Below, one piece after another: positions 30,111 to 39,274 of a stretch of DNA of 64,000 nucleotides. This DNA comes from Oceanobacillus salinisoli. Lineage in GTDB: Bacteria; Bacillota; Bacilli; Bacillales; Amphibacillaceae. Numbering within the stretch: the stretch's first letter is position 1; each line of letters begins with the position of its first letter. Under the pieces are notes generated by a model. It was not told the DNA's origin. It ran no database searches and saw only the letters and a list, made by a program, of their open reading frames with translations. Made by a program: the position numbers and the translations under genes. The stretch lies in the NCBI RefSeq assembly GCF_009733865.1, contig NZ_WOFB01000020.1, forward strand, positions 1 to 64,000. Reading direction: 5' to 3'.

Positions 30111-30212
30111 ATTAGTAACAAATAGAAATTATATGATAAAAACCAATATTAATATGCTATAATTCGATAAAAAACTAAAAAATCGTTCGACAAATCTCTA
30201 CATCATTCGTAT

Positions 30213-30312
30213 TGTGGATAACATTATTCACATTTTTAACAGCCTTTATCGTTCTATTTATAAGGATAACGATTTTATTACCCACAAGTTATCTACAGCC
30301 TGATGTAGATAA
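30213..30312. promoter_or_regulatory. DnaA-box cluster upstream of sda
   Basis: Within 100 bp: TGTGGATAA (30213-30221, exact box on minus), TTATTCACA (30224-30232, matches TTATNCACA), TTACCCACA (30278-30286, one mismatch), TTATCTACA (30289-30297, one mismatch) and TGTAGATAA (30304-30312, one mismatch on minus). The last two form a perfect 11-bp dyad. DnaA boxes control sda in Bacillus subtilis, and this cluster probably links sda transcription to DnaA-ATP. Confidence 0.85.
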
Positions 30313-30395
30313 CTTGCGTCTTGTCCTGGTTTAAGAAACATGGTAAATTATTATTAACTTAAACAAGTAAGACATTTTACTTAGGAGGGCTATGA

Positions 30396-30542
30396 ATGGA
30401 ACATTTATCAGATGAACTACTAATAGAATCCTATTATACAGCAAACGATTTAAATTTAAGCCCTGATTTTATTTCCTTAATAGAAGAAGAAATCCATAGA
30501 AGAAGTTTAACCCACAAAATTAAATGCATAAAATCTAGTTAA
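30396..30542 (+). CDS. sda: Sporulation checkpoint inhibitor Sda
   Basis: A 48-residue helical-hairpin protein, [18 protein letters not shown] with [17 protein letters not shown], unmistakably Sda. It binds the KinA dimerisation domain and blocks entry into sporulation while DNA replication is active or damaged. ATG at 30396 follows AGGAGGG by 6 bases; an overlapping ATG four bases earlier opens a seven-codon frame only. Divergent from yqeG, as in Bacillus subtilis, with DnaA boxes in between and its own terminator. Confidence 0.95.
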   Translation: MEHLSDELLIESYYTANDLNLSPDFISLIEEEIHRRSLTHKIKCIKSS

Positions 30543-30573
30543 TAAAGGATAAAATCTCATTATACTGTTCCAC

Positions 30574-30609
30574 ACTCCTGCCTAGTTAAGGTAGGAGTTA
30601 TTTATTTTT
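30574..30609 (+). terminator. Terminator of sda
   Basis: Stem ACTCCTGCCT (30574-30583) and AGGTAGGAGT (30589-30598) with one G-T pair, then a T-rich run. Confidence 0.85.
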
Positions 30610-30630
30610 CTGCGTAATAAAATATAATAG

Positions 30631-30943
30631 AGGATCTTCAAAAAGTCCGGTGAAAATGACACATTGATAGGTCTACTAAAACCGCCCACGTCCTTGAAAA
30701 AGAAAAGCACTTTTTCTGCGTGCGATGTATCACTGACGAATTGTTCCTTGTCCTGTGGGTAGAAGTCACGACATCCTGTCGAAGCCCGCTACTAAAAAGC
30801 TTCGCCGCCTCGAACTATCGACGCACAGGACGTGCTAGTGTCGGCGCTCGCAACAAATGTTTTCGGTGGGACGAGTAACCGCAGGCCCAGGACGTTGCGA
30901 TCTTAGCCGACCGGTCCTTTTCATCCTCCTTTTGAACACGCAC
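30631..30943. repeat. Family A repeat, copy A2 (interrupted)
   Basis: Ends AGGATCTTCAAAAAGTCC and CCTTTTGAACACGCAC. Carries the 56-bp unit at 30695 and an extra right-hand block (about 30825-30913, containing ACAAATGTTTTCGGTGGG) that is also in A3 but not in A1. Lies between the sda terminator and the mrp promoter. Confidence 0.88.
30695..30750 (+). mobile_element. 56-bp insertion unit, copy S3
   Basis: Begins TGAAAAAGAAAAGCAC, has GCGATGTA in the middle and ends TGTTCCTTG; flanked by TCCT at 30691-30694 and 30751-30754. Confidence 0.85.
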
Positions 30944-30956
30944 TAATAGTATTTGT

Positions 30957-30985
30957 TTGTGTCTGTTTTCACTATATATTATAAT
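30957..30985 (+). promoter_or_regulatory. SigA promoter of the mrp operon
   Basis: TTGTGT (30957-30962), 17-base spacer, TATAAT (30980-30985). It predicts a leader of about 185 nt before mrpA. That leader contains a stop-free frame without start codon (about 30984-31170, fragment DEYYRPIMDM), possibly a gene remnant. Confidence 0.7.
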
Positions 30986-31177
30986 GAATATTAGTTTTCC
31001 AGCGTAAACATATCGCCACAAATCTTTACAATTCCCATTGGATTATCGATTTCCAATCCCCAGGATCTTTTAGATCAAAGTTATCAGAAAACAAAGAGTT
31101 AGATGAATACTATCGTCCTATTATGGATATGATACAAAATCTATTTTGGAAAGAATTATTAAGGAGGAATAGCATAG

Positions 31178-33496
31178 ATGATTTATGCAGTTTTTGCCCC
31201 TTTACTGTTTGCTATACTTGTCCCATGGATTAGTAAACATAAAGATCGAATACATACTGGTATTTTTGTATTTTTTATCCCGTTCATTATTTTTCTTTAC
31301 TTTATTCAATTTGTTGGAGCCGATTTTTCTCCAATTAGAGAAACCTATAACTGGGTTCCTTCATTAAATATGAACTTTGATTTCTATCTGGATGGATTAA
31401 GTTTACTATTCGTTTTGCTAATCAGTGGTATAGGATCCCTGGTTGTGCTTTATTCAGTTTTTTATCTAGAGAAATCTGAAAGACTTGGACATTTTTATGT
31501 CTTTTTATTAATGTTTATGGCGGCTATGTTAGGTGTCGTGCTTTCTGATAACGTATTTGTTTTATATGCATTTTGGGAATTAACTTCTATCTCTTCGTTT
31601 TTACTTATTGGATATTGGAACTTTAAGGAACGTTCGCGGTATGGTGCATTAAAATCCATGCTTATAACCGTTTTTGGTGGGCTGAGTTTACTTGGTGGAT
31701 TTGTTCTACTGACAGTTATAACTGGTACTACCAGTATTCAGGGAATGATTGAACAGGTAGATGTCATTTTAGCTAGTAAATATTTACCGCTAATCTTAAC
31801 ATTTATCCTGTTAGGTGCATTTACAAAATCAGCACAATTCCCATTCCATATCTGGTTGCCAGACGCAATGGAGGCGCCAACACCGGTTAGTGCTTATTTG
31901 CATTCGGCAACGATGGTTAAAGCTGGGATATTTTTAGTTGCTAGATTTTCACCAATTTTTGCTGGGTACGAAGGCTTCTTTATTAGTGTGAGTCTTGTTG
32001 GAATTGTAACACTTTGCTGGGGATCTTATATGGCAGTCAGACAAACGGATCTAAAGGGCATACTTGCTTTTTCAACCATTAGTCAGTTAGGTATGATTAT
32101 GGCCATGTTAGGTTTTGGCACGGAGGCTGCTGTATTTGCTGCTGTCTTCCATATATTAAACCATGCAACATTTAAAGGAAGCTTGTTTATGGTTGCAGGG
32201 ATTATTGATCATGAGACAGGTACACGTGACATTAGAAAACTTGGTGGATTAATAACACTTATGCCAATGACAGCTACTTTAGCCGTATTCGCAACATTTT
32301 CCATGGCCGGGGTACCACTTCCTTTCTTAAATGGGTTCTATAGTAAAGAATTATTCTTTGACGCAACTATTGATTTGGAAGGTGCAGCATGGCTAAGCCA
32401 GGCCATTCCTTATTTAGCTGTACTTGGAAGTATCTTTACATTTGTTTATTCCATGTACTTCTTCTTCGGAGTATTTACTGGACCAAAACAATTGGAACAA
32501 TTACCGAAAAAACCACATGAAGCACCATTCGGTATGCTGATATCCCCGATTATCCTTGTACTAGGTGTTATATTAATAGGGATATTCCCTGAAATGGTTA
32601 ATGCTCCATTTCTACAGCACGCCGCGGAGTCAGTTAACAAAAATGTAGAGTATCATAAAGTTTATTTCTGGCATGGCTTTAACACACCACTTATGATGTC
32701 TCTAACTGTTGTTGGTGCCGGGATCATTCTATTTGTAACACGTAGAAAATGGGATAAAGTGTATCACGTGCTTCCAGGCAAACTAAGCTTTAACCGAGTA
32801 TATAATTTCATTGTCGAAAAAATGGATACGTACTCTGCAGCAATTACAAATACATACATGACTGGTTCACTAAGAACCTACATGGTATTAATTCTGGGAG
32901 CAACACTGATTGTAACTGCAGGCTACATGTTCCTGACAGACGGATTTACGATCAACGTTGGTAACTTAGCCGAGGTAACTGTTCTTGAAGTAGCCGTCGT
33001 AATTACCATTATAATTGGTGCCATCGCAACTTTATTTATGAGAAACAATATCGCGGCCATATTAGTCACTGGGATTGTTGGTTACGGTGTAGCAACATTA
33101 TTTGTCATCTATCGTGCACCGGATATCGCCCTAACCCAGTTGGTAGTCGAAACTGTATCTATTGCATTATTCCTATTATGTTTCTACCACTTGCCTAATT
33201 TACAGAAGAGAGAAGAAGCTCCAAAAACAAAACTGACGAATTTCTTCATCTCTGCAGGCTTTGGTTTGTTAATCACTTTAGTTGGTATTTCCGCACATAG
33301 TTCAGACTGGTTTGATTCAATTTCCAGCTACTTTGTCGAAAATTCCTATAAACTAGGGGGCGGGGACAATATCGTAAACGTCATATTGGTTGACTTCCGT
33401 GGTCTGGATACATTATTCGAGATTGCTGTATTAGGAATTGCTGCATTAGCCGTCGTTGCTCTCATTAAAATGAAAAAGAAAAAGGGGGCGGAGTAA
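31178..33496 (+). CDS. mrpA: Na+/H+ antiporter subunit MrpA
   Basis: A 772-residue NuoL-like membrane subunit of the Mrp antiporter. The proton-pumping core (about 60-470) has LPDAMEAPTPVSAYLHSATM (about 226-245, 20 residues) and HILNHATFKGSLF (about 327), holding conserved Lys and His residues. The C-terminal part (about 600-770) is the DUF4040/NuoJ-like region ending VDFRGLDTLFEIAVLG. The length equals an ordinary MrpA, so it is not an A-B fusion. Start ATG with AAGGAGG 10 bases before. Exports Na+ against H+ influx. Confidence 0.96.
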   Translation: MIYAVFAPLLFAILVPWISKHKDRIHTGIFVFFIPFIIFLYFIQFVGADFSPIRETYNWVPSLNMNFDFYLDGLSLLFVLLISGIGSLVVLYSVFYLEKSERLGHFYVFLLMFMAAMLGVVLSDNVFVLYAFWELTSISSFLLIGYWNFKERSRYGALKSMLITVFGGLSLLGGFVLLTVITGTTSIQGMIEQVDVILASKYLPLILTFILLGAFTKSAQFPFHIWLPDAMEAPTPVSAYLHSATMVKAGIFLVARFSPIFAGYEGFFISVSLVGIVTLCWGSYMAVRQTDLKGILAFSTISQLGMIMAMLGFGTEAAVFAAVFHILNHATFKGSLFMVAGIIDHETGTRDIRKLGGLITLMPMTATLAVFATFSMAGVPLPFLNGFYSKELFFDATIDLEGAAWLSQAIPYLAVLGSIFTFVYSMYFFFGVFTGPKQLEQLPKKPHEAPFGMLISPIILVLGVILIGIFPEMVNAPFLQHAAESVNKNVEYHKVYFWHGFNTPLMMSLTVVGAGIILFVTRRKWDKVYHVLPGKLSFNRVYNFIVEKMDTYSAAITNTYMTGSLRTYMVLILGATLIVTAGYMFLTDGFTINVGNLAEVTVLEVAVVITIIIGAIATLFMRNNIAAILVTGIVGYGVATLFVIYRAPDIALTQLVVETVSIALFLLCFYHLPNLQKREEAPKTKLTNFFISAGFGLLITLVGISAHSSDWFDSISSYFVENSYKLGGGDNIVNVILVDFRGLDTLFEIAVLGIAALAVVALIKMKKKKGAE

Positions 33497-33835
33497 ATGG
33501 AATTTCTGATTATTATTCTAAGCGGAGTACTATTTGCTACAGCAATCTACAACTTATTGCAAAAGCAGCTGCTCCGAATAATCATTGGTACGATTCTATT
33601 ATCACATGGTGCCCATCTCATTATCTTAACGATGGGCAAATTAAAAACAGGTCAGCCTCCCGTACTTACGGAAGGTATTTCACAATATACAGACCCTTTA
33701 CCACAAGCATTAATTCTGACATCAATCGTTATCAGTTTCGGTATAACTGGCCTTCTTCTTGTACTTGCATACCGAACAACAGAGGAAAACAATACAGATA
33801 ATATGGAACAATTGAGGGGTAAATCAAATGAGTAA
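33497..33835 (+). CDS. mrpC: Na+/H+ antiporter subunit MrpC
   Basis: A 112-residue NuoK-like subunit with three membrane helices (about 4-22, 28-48, 70-92) and DPLPQALILTSIVISF, the family signature. The ATG touches the mrpA TAA (TAAATG), leaving no space for mrpB, which normally stands between A and C. Overlaps mrpD by 8 bp. Confidence 0.95.
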   Translation: MEFLIIILSGVLFATAIYNLLQKQLLRIIIGTILLSHGAHLIILTMGKLKTGQPPVLTEGISQYTDPLPQALILTSIVISFGITGLLLVLAYRTTEENNTDNMEQLRGKSNE

Positions 33836-35309
33836 TTTAGCAGTTTTACCAATCGTCTTGCCGTTAATAGCAGCGATAATCTTAATATTTTTTAACTCTA
33901 ATGTAAAAATTTCAAGATTGTTAACGAAAGTTTTTTCACTTGCAGGTCTAGCAGTTGCGGGTTATGTTTTCTTGCATGTAATGGAAAATGGAACGATAAC
34001 CCTACAAACCGGGAGCTGGGTTGCACCTTATGGAATTATATTAGTTGTCGATGCACTGTCCGCCGTGCTGATTCTGACAACGAATATTGTTTCTGTTGCA
34101 TGTGCTTTCTATGCCGCACACGCTGGTTTAGGAGAAAAGGAGAAGTTTTACTTCTATCCCTTTTTCTTCTTTCTTATAACAGGTGTGACCGGTGCATTTA
34201 TAACTGGTGACTTGTTTAACCTTTTCGTTTTCTTTGAAGTATTGTTAATGGCTTCTTATGCGTTAATCGTTTTAGGCGGAGATAAAGTACAACTTAGAGA
34301 GTCCATTAAGTACCTATTAATTAACCTGTTTTCCTCCATGTTATTCGTAACAGCTATTGCCTTTATTTATGGGGTAGTTGGAACCATTAACATGGCCCAG
34401 ATTTCTGAAAGAGTAGGCGAAGTAGAGCAGCAGGGAATATTAACGACTATAGCATTTTTGCTTTTCTTTGTTTTCGCTACAAAGGCAGCATTATTTCCGC
34501 TTTATTACTGGCTTCCAAATTCGTACATTGTTCCAAATCCAGTTATATCAGCTTTATTTGGAGCATTACTGACAAAAGTTGGTGTGTATTCCATTACTCG
34601 TGTCTTTACATTAATCTTTACCCATCGACTGGAATTGACACATGAATTCTTTATATGGATAGCCGGACTTTCGATGATCTTTGGTGTCATTGGTGCTCTT
34701 TCAACTAATAATATAAAGCTTATTGTAGCCTATAACATTATTCCTGCAATCGGTTATATGATTATGGGGATTGGTATCTTTAATCAAGAAGCATTAAGTG
34801 GTTCCATTTACTATCTTGTTCAAGACATGATAGTAAAAGCAGCGCTCTTCTTGCTGGTAGGAGTTATTGCTTATGTTGCAGGCACTTCCGATTTACGTAA
34901 AATGGGTGGATTAATACACCACTACCCTGTCTTGGGTTGGCTATTATTTATTTCTGCTTTTGTGCTGGCAGGAATACCTCCATTTAGTGGATTTATCGGG
35001 AAACTGCTTTTATTGGAAGGCGCTTTTCAAGGGGGAGATATTGTTATTGCAATCATTGCCCTGATTACAAGCCTCTTAATTCTTTATTCTGTAATCAAAA
35101 TCTTTATTAGAGGATTTTGGGGTGATAAAGATACCATAAAAAATTTAGAAAAGAAATCTACAAAAGGAATGATTGGTCCAATTGTATTCCTTTTGTCATT
35201 CACGGTAATCTTAGGTATAGGAGCAGAATTTTTCTATCCAATTAGTGACTCGATTGCAGAATATTTGCTTGATCCTGAGATTTATATTGATTCTGTACTA
35301 AAGGAGTAG
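33828..35309 (+). CDS. mrpD: Na+/H+ antiporter subunit MrpD
   Basis: A 493-residue NuoN/M-like antiporter subunit with about 14 membrane helices. Conserved TGDLFNLFVFFEVLLMASYA (residues about 124-143) contains the essential Glu, and KAALFPLYYWLPNSY (about 218) the conserved Lys; HYPVLGWLLFISAF occurs in the C-terminal half. Starts inside the end of mrpC, indicating coupled translation. Confidence 0.96.
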   Translation: MSNLAVLPIVLPLIAAIILIFFNSNVKISRLLTKVFSLAGLAVAGYVFLHVMENGTITLQTGSWVAPYGIILVVDALSAVLILTTNIVSVACAFYAAHAGLGEKEKFYFYPFFFFLITGVTGAFITGDLFNLFVFFEVLLMASYALIVLGGDKVQLRESIKYLLINLFSSMLFVTAIAFIYGVVGTINMAQISERVGEVEQQGILTTIAFLLFFVFATKAALFPLYYWLPNSYIVPNPVISALFGALLTKVGVYSITRVFTLIFTHRLELTHEFFIWIAGLSMIFGVIGALSTNNIKLIVAYNIIPAIGYMIMGIGIFNQEALSGSIYYLVQDMIVKAALFLLVGVIAYVAGTSDLRKMGGLIHHYPVLGWLLFISAFVLAGIPPFSGFIGKLLLLEGAFQGGDIVIAIIALITSLLILYSVIKIFIRGFWGDKDTIKNLEKKSTKGMIGPIVFLLSFTVILGIGAEFFYPISDSIAEYLLDPEIYIDSVLKE

Positions 35310-35315
35310 TTAATC

Positions 35316-35792
35316 ATGGCCTTTCAAATTATTATAAATTTAATCGTCGGCTTTCTGTGGATGTTTTTGAGTGAATCGTATACGATGCCAAGCTTCATTA
35401 CCGGTTTTATATTTGGGATTCTCTTATTATTTGTATTACGTCGCTTTATTCCAGGAGAATTTTATTTTAAAAAGGTATTAAATATACTAAAGCTTACCCT
35501 TGTATTTATTAAAGAAGTGATTGTTTCAAATATAGATATGCTAAAGTATATCTATTCACCAAAAAAGATTGCAGAACCTGGTATATTTTCATTACCTCTT
35601 GATGTGAAATCAAATTGGGAGATTACCATTTTGGCTACACTGATTTCTTTAACACCAGGAACGTTATCTGTAGCCGTCTCTGAAAACAATGAAACATTAT
35701 TTATACATGCGATGAACATTGAAGATGTAAATGAATCAATCCGTTCCATTAAAGACACGTTTGAAAAACTGATTATGGAGGTGACAAGATGA
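35316..35792 (+). CDS. mrpE: Na+/H+ antiporter subunit MrpE
   Basis: A 158-residue subunit with N-terminal membrane helices (about 1-50) and a cytoplasmic domain carrying ISLTPGTLSVAVSENNETLF (about 110-129), typical of MrpE. Six bases after mrpD, overlapping mrpF by 4 bp. Confidence 0.94.
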   Translation: MAFQIIINLIVGFLWMFLSESYTMPSFITGFIFGILLLFVLRRFIPGEFYFKKVLNILKLTLVFIKEVIVSNIDMLKYIYSPKKIAEPGIFSLPLDVKSNWEITILATLISLTPGTLSVAVSENNETLFIHAMNIEDVNESIRSIKDTFEKLIMEVTR

Positions 35793-36094
35793 GTGAGGTT
35801 TTGGAACTAACGGAAAATATTCTTGAGATTAGCATTTGGATTGGTTTCCTGGCCATTGCAATTTCACTAATTCTATTAATGTACCAGATTATTGTTGGGC
35901 CTCACAATGTAGAACGTGCGGTTGCTCTTGATACAATTGGCATAAACTTAATGGCAATTGCTGTACTGCTTTCGATTTATCTTGTTACGGATAAGCTCAA
36001 TGATATTGTCTTACTAATTGGGATTTTAGCCTTTTTGGGAACGGTTGGTATTGCTAAATATTTAGAAGAAGGTGTTATCATTGACAGAAAGTGA
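35789..36094 (+). CDS. mrpF: Na+/H+ antiporter subunit MrpF
   Basis: A 101-residue subunit with three membrane helices and the conserved VGPHNVERAVALDTIG (about 36-51), whose Asp is implicated in Na+ handling in the family. Overlaps mrpG by 23 bp. Confidence 0.95.
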   Translation: MSEVLELTENILEISIWIGFLAIAISLILLMYQIIVGPHNVERAVALDTIGINLMAIAVLLSIYLVTDKLNDIVLLIGILAFLGTVGIAKYLEEGVIIDRK

Positions 36095-36458
36095 AATGTT
36101 ACTGCATATCATTGTTAATATTATAATTATTTTCACGGTACTAATTGGTGTTTTCTTTGTATTTTCTGCCACGGTTGGCATCATTCGGTTTCCGGATATA
36201 TACACAAAATTACATGCCGCTACCAAAGCGTCAACTCTAGGACTTGCCGGAATTTTACTTGGTGCATTTTTGTTCCTATATATCCAGCATGGCATCGTAA
36301 GTGGAAAATTATTATTGGCTATTCTGTTTATTATGATTACAAACCCTGTCTCGGCACATATGATATCCAGAGCAGCACATGCAAAAGGAATAAAGCCAGT
36401 TATCAGAAACCGCGAAGATGACTTTGAACAATATAAAACAAAATTAACAAGCGAGTGA
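36072..36458 (+). CDS. mrpG: Na+/H+ antiporter subunit MrpG
   Basis: A 128-residue subunit with three membrane helices and the signature VGIIRFPDIYTKLHAATKAS (about 34-53). The frame may start with TTG inside mrpF at 36072 or slightly earlier; family lengths of about 120 fit either. Last gene of the operon; its TGA stop lies within the terminator stem. Confidence 0.93.
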   Translation: MLSLTESEMLLHIIVNIIIIFTVLIGVFFVFSATVGIIRFPDIYTKLHAATKASTLGLAGILLGAFLFLYIQHGIVSGKLLLAILFIMITNPVSAHMISRAAHAKGIKPVIRNREDDFEQYKTKLTSE

Positions 36459-36482
36459 CTTCCTCCGGGAAGTCACTTTTTT
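36454..36482 (+). terminator. Terminator of the mrp operon
   Basis: Stem AGTGACTTCC (36454-36463) and GGGAAGTCACT (36467-36477) then six T. Confidence 0.93.
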
Positions 36483-36838
36483 CATGACATTTTAACCTGT
36501 TGAATGTTTGAATGTAAAAGGCAATTTTCCAGAAGACTGTTGTTTTTATACCACTAAATATATATTGTACGGCGTATGATAGATACTGCTCTAATTACGC
36601 ACCAGACTAACACCTCAAAGGTACGTTGCACATTTTATCAACTGTATTAATTAAGGAGAAAAATTTCACGAAAAGTACTTTAGAAAAGACTCGCTATCCT
36701 AAATGTTTGAGGATCCGAGTTTTTCTAATTTAATTTAAGTGGACAGACACAAAAGCCCCCCACTCTTCATAGAGATGTTATATAGGCAAATACCCAACCA
36801 AGAAATATGGAATCAATCTTCTTAGGAGGTGCATGTGT
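36483..36838 (+). other. Gap between mrp terminator and sigK
   Basis: About 356 bp with no ORF of note and no repeat module. A mother-cell promoter (SigE or SigK) for sigK is expected here, but I could not identify one with confidence. Confidence 0.4.
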
Positions 36839-37546
36839 TTGTCTGGAATATTAACCGTTCTTGCTCTTCTTGTAAAGGAAGTCCTCTTTTTTGTTTCTTA
36901 TGTAAAAAATCATGCCTTTCCTCAACCATTACCACCAGATGAAGAAATGAAATATATAAAAGAAATGCAAAATGGGAGTGAAACAGCCAGAAATAAACTG
37001 ATTGAACATAACTTACGTCTGGTCGCACATATTGTAAAAAAGTTTGAGAATACAGGAGAAGATATGGAAGACCTTATTTCCATCGGTACCATTGGATTAA
37101 TAAAGGGCGTTGAAAGCTTTTCCCTGGATAAAGGGACGAAACTTGCAACTTATGCGGCCCGTTGTATTGAAAACGAAATACTTATGCATTTACGTGCTTT
37201 GAAAAAGGTAAAGAAAGACGTTTCACTTCATGATCCTATTGGTCAGGATAAGGAAGGCAATGAAATAAGTTTGATTGATATATTGGAAGCGGAAAACGAA
37301 AATATTATTGAATATATTCAATTAAATATGGAAATCGAAAAAATGCAAGAGTATTTTTCTATTCTGGATAGCCGAGAACGAGAAGTGATTGTATATCGAT
37401 ATGGGTTAAATGATTCAAAGGAAATGACACAACGGGAAATAGCCAAGAAGTTAAATATTTCCAGAAGTTATGTATCACGAATTGAAAAAAGAGCATTAAT
37501 GAAAGTATTTCATGAGTATTATCGCAAGGAAAGAGATAGTAATTAA
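36839..37546 (+). CDS. sigK: Sporulation sigma factor SigK (pro-sigma K)
   Basis: A 235-residue late mother-cell sigma factor, made as a precursor. The first ~20 residues (hydrophobic, before [12 protein letters not shown]) are the pro-sequence removed by SpoIVFB. Region 2 [18 protein letters not shown] and [15 protein letters not shown], and region 4 [14 protein letters not shown], are intact. The frame is continuous, with no skin-type insertion. TTG at 36839 lies 9 bases after AGGAGG; an ATG at 36833 is only 3 bases after it. Confidence 0.95.
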   Translation: MSGILTVLALLVKEVLFFVSYVKNHAFPQPLPPDEEMKYIKEMQNGSETARNKLIEHNLRLVAHIVKKFENTGEDMEDLISIGTIGLIKGVESFSLDKGTKLATYAARCIENEILMHLRALKKVKKDVSLHDPIGQDKEGNEISLIDILEAENENIIEYIQLNMEIEKMQEYFSILDSREREVIVYRYGLNDSKEMTQREIAKKLNISRSYVSRIEKRALMKVFHEYYRKERDSN

Positions 37547-37554
37547 AAGGCAAG

Positions 37555-37593
37555 AAAGGAGCACTAATTCCTATATGGATATGTGCTCCTTTT
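37555..37593 (+). terminator. Terminator of sigK
   Basis: Stem AAAGGAGCAC (37555-37564) and GTGCTCCTTT (37583-37592) followed by T residues. Confidence 0.85.
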
Positions 37594-37638
37594 AGCTCTT
37601 TTTATAAATTTTCGCAGTTTACATGAAATGCAACACAA

Positions 37639-37706
37639 ACCACTGCTATGGAAGTCCGTCTACACACAACCTTAGGCGGATGATGAGCTCGAGCCACGGG
37701 ACCTTA
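37639..37706 (-). repeat. Degenerate family B fragment (B5)
   Basis: CACTGCTATGGAAGTCCG, ACAACCTTAGGCGG and GATGAGCTC align in order with the reverse of a family B right half (CCGCTACGGAAATACAC, CACCCTAGGGCGG, GGTGAGCCTC). Lies between the convergent sigK and mtnN. Confidence 0.5.
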
Positions 37707-37764
37707 GAAACACGATAGTTAAGTCGCAGATTATCGGTTTACTGTTTTTTTAGACAACAGCTAA

Positions 37765-38457
37765 TTATTTCATTTCCTTAACCATAATCATTATTAATTC
37801 TGCTGCATTCTTTGCTGCCTTTTCTAAAAATTGATCAAACGAAACCGATGATTCCTTGCCGGCGATATCAGAAAGTGCGCGTATGATAACAAAGGGTTTG
37901 TCATATTGGTAACAAACTTGCGCTACTGCAGCTGCTTCCATTTCAGACGCAATCATGGAAGGGAATTTTTCTCTTACAAAAGATACCCGTTTTTCATCCT
38001 CCATAAAAGAATCACCTGTAGCAATAATGCCCTCTTCATAATTTAATCCAATATGTTTGACTGCATCAATCGCTTGGGAAACTAATTTGGAATCTGCCGT
38101 GTACATTGCCGGCATTCCAGGAACTTGTCCATAATCATAATCAAAAGCAGTAACATCCACATCATGGTGAACTACTTTACTGGAAATGACGACATCTCCA
38201 ACTTCTAATTTATCCGAAAATCCACCCGCTGATCCCGTATTAATCACATAGGATGGGGAAAAACGTTCATGCAGAATCGTGGTTGCTATTGCAGCATTTA
38301 CCTTGCCTATTCCTGATTTTAATAGCACTACCTCTTTATCCTGAATTACGCCTTCTACAAACAAACAGCCAGCTACTGTCTGTTCTTTTTTATCTGTCAT
38401 ATTATCTAAGAGTAGGCTTACTTCCTCATCCATTGCCCCGATAATTCCGATCGTCAT
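37765..38457 (-). CDS. mtnN: 5'-Methylthioadenosine/S-adenosylhomocysteine nucleosidase
   Basis: A 230-residue enzyme hydrolysing MTA and SAH to adenine plus the thioribose product. Conserved [16 protein letters not shown] (catalytic Glu near residue 11), NTGSAGGF (about 76), [12 protein letters not shown] (about 170) and RALSDIAG (about 193, catalytic Asp). Upstream neighbour yrrS ends 26 bp before, the two likely forming an operon as in Bacillus subtilis, where sulfur recycling genes continue nearby. Confidence 0.96.
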   Translation of the reverse strand: MTIGIIGAMDEEVSLLLDNMTDKKEQTVAGCLFVEGVIQDKEVVLLKSGIGKVNAAIATTILHERFSPSYVINTGSAGGFSDKLEVGDVVISSKVVHHDVDVTAFDYDYGQVPGMPAMYTADSKLVSQAIDAVKHIGLNYEEGIIATGDSFMEDEKRVSFVREKFPSMIASEMEAAAVAQVCYQYDKPFVIIRALSDIAGKESSVSFDQFLEKAAKNAAELIMIMVKEMK

Positions 38458-38482
38458 AAAAATGCCTCCATTTTCTGTTTTA

Positions 38483-39148
38483 CTAGTTTCGATATTTTTC
38501 CCAATCGTTTTCTTTTAATAGCTCCACTTTCGTTGGCTGCCAGCCCTCATTGGTAACCCAGGACAGATAGACACGATATACTTCGGTCTCCTCTTTATCA
38601 GAAACCGTAGCAATTGCTTTTTGATCTCCACCATTTCCTATCCACCATGCATGATAATCATTTTCATTTAACCCAGTAGCTAATAAAATAGCCTCTTTCA
38701 TCTCTAACCAATCCTGGGATTCCTTGTCAAAGGATACAATATGTGGTTCTTCCTGTTCTGTACCAACCGGCTCCCAATCCGCTGTATATGCTCTTATTAC
38801 ATTGTCATCGGATGGTTCCACTTCTTCCGTAACAATGGATTGATTATTTTCATCATGTTCGTTTTCCAGTTCAGATTCTTCTGTTGTATTTGTTTGCCCT
38901 GCTTCTGATTCATCATTCTGTACATATGCCTCTTGTGCATCTTCATCTTCTTCCATCACTTCAGACGTTTCAGGTTGTTCCTTAGAGGAATCGTCCACTG
39001 CTTCATTATCTCCCCCACCAAACAGCCAAATACTGATTAAAGAGATAAGAAGTACAATACCAACACCTAGCAAAATAGAGATTGATTTTGTATTTTTTCT
39101 TCGTTTTTCATATCTGTCTGTGCGTGTCCTTTTTTCCATATCTGTCAC
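38483..39148 (-). CDS. yrrS: YrrS-like membrane protein (DUF1510)
   Basis: A 221-residue protein with a basic cytoplasmic N-terminus (about 1-25), one membrane segment (about 26-46), a long acidic low-complexity linker rich in Glu, Asp and Ser (about 50-118) and a folded C-terminal domain ([16 protein letters not shown] onward). YrrS of Bacillus subtilis has this layout and precedes the penicillin-binding protein gene pbpI, which is absent here. Start GTG at 39148 with GGGAGG nine bases upstream. Confidence 0.85.
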   Translation of the reverse strand: MTDMEKRTRTDRYEKRRKNTKSISILLGVGIVLLISLISIWLFGGGDNEAVDDSSKEQPETSEVMEEDEDAQEAYVQNDESEAGQTNTTEESELENEHDENNQSIVTEEVEPSDDNVIRAYTADWEPVGTEQEEPHIVSFDKESQDWLEMKEAILLATGLNENDYHAWWIGNGGDQKAIATVSDKEETEVYRVYLSWVTNEGWQPTKVELLKENDWEKYRN

Positions 39149-39274
39149 TGTTTCTTCCCTCCCTATGTTACTCTATTATATTATCACAATTGATATGCAA
39201 TGATATAGAAAAGTTATATTACAATTAATCATCATCTCTATTACATCAGGTCAGACTGGAAATATGCCTTATAG

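Noticed and set aside
30040-30943. Insertion sequence remnants between yqeG and mrpA
   Set aside because: No transposase-like protein segment recognised; explained by family A repeats and the 56-bp unit.
30815-31021. 68-codon minus-strand ORF, and a similar 74-codon one at 39282-39506
   Set aside because: Both come from family A copies A2 and A3; shared amino acids reflect repeat identity, not a gene family.
31178-33496. MrpA as a fused MrpA-MrpB protein
   Set aside because: Length and C-terminus correspond to a normal MrpA; no MnhB-like segment is visible.
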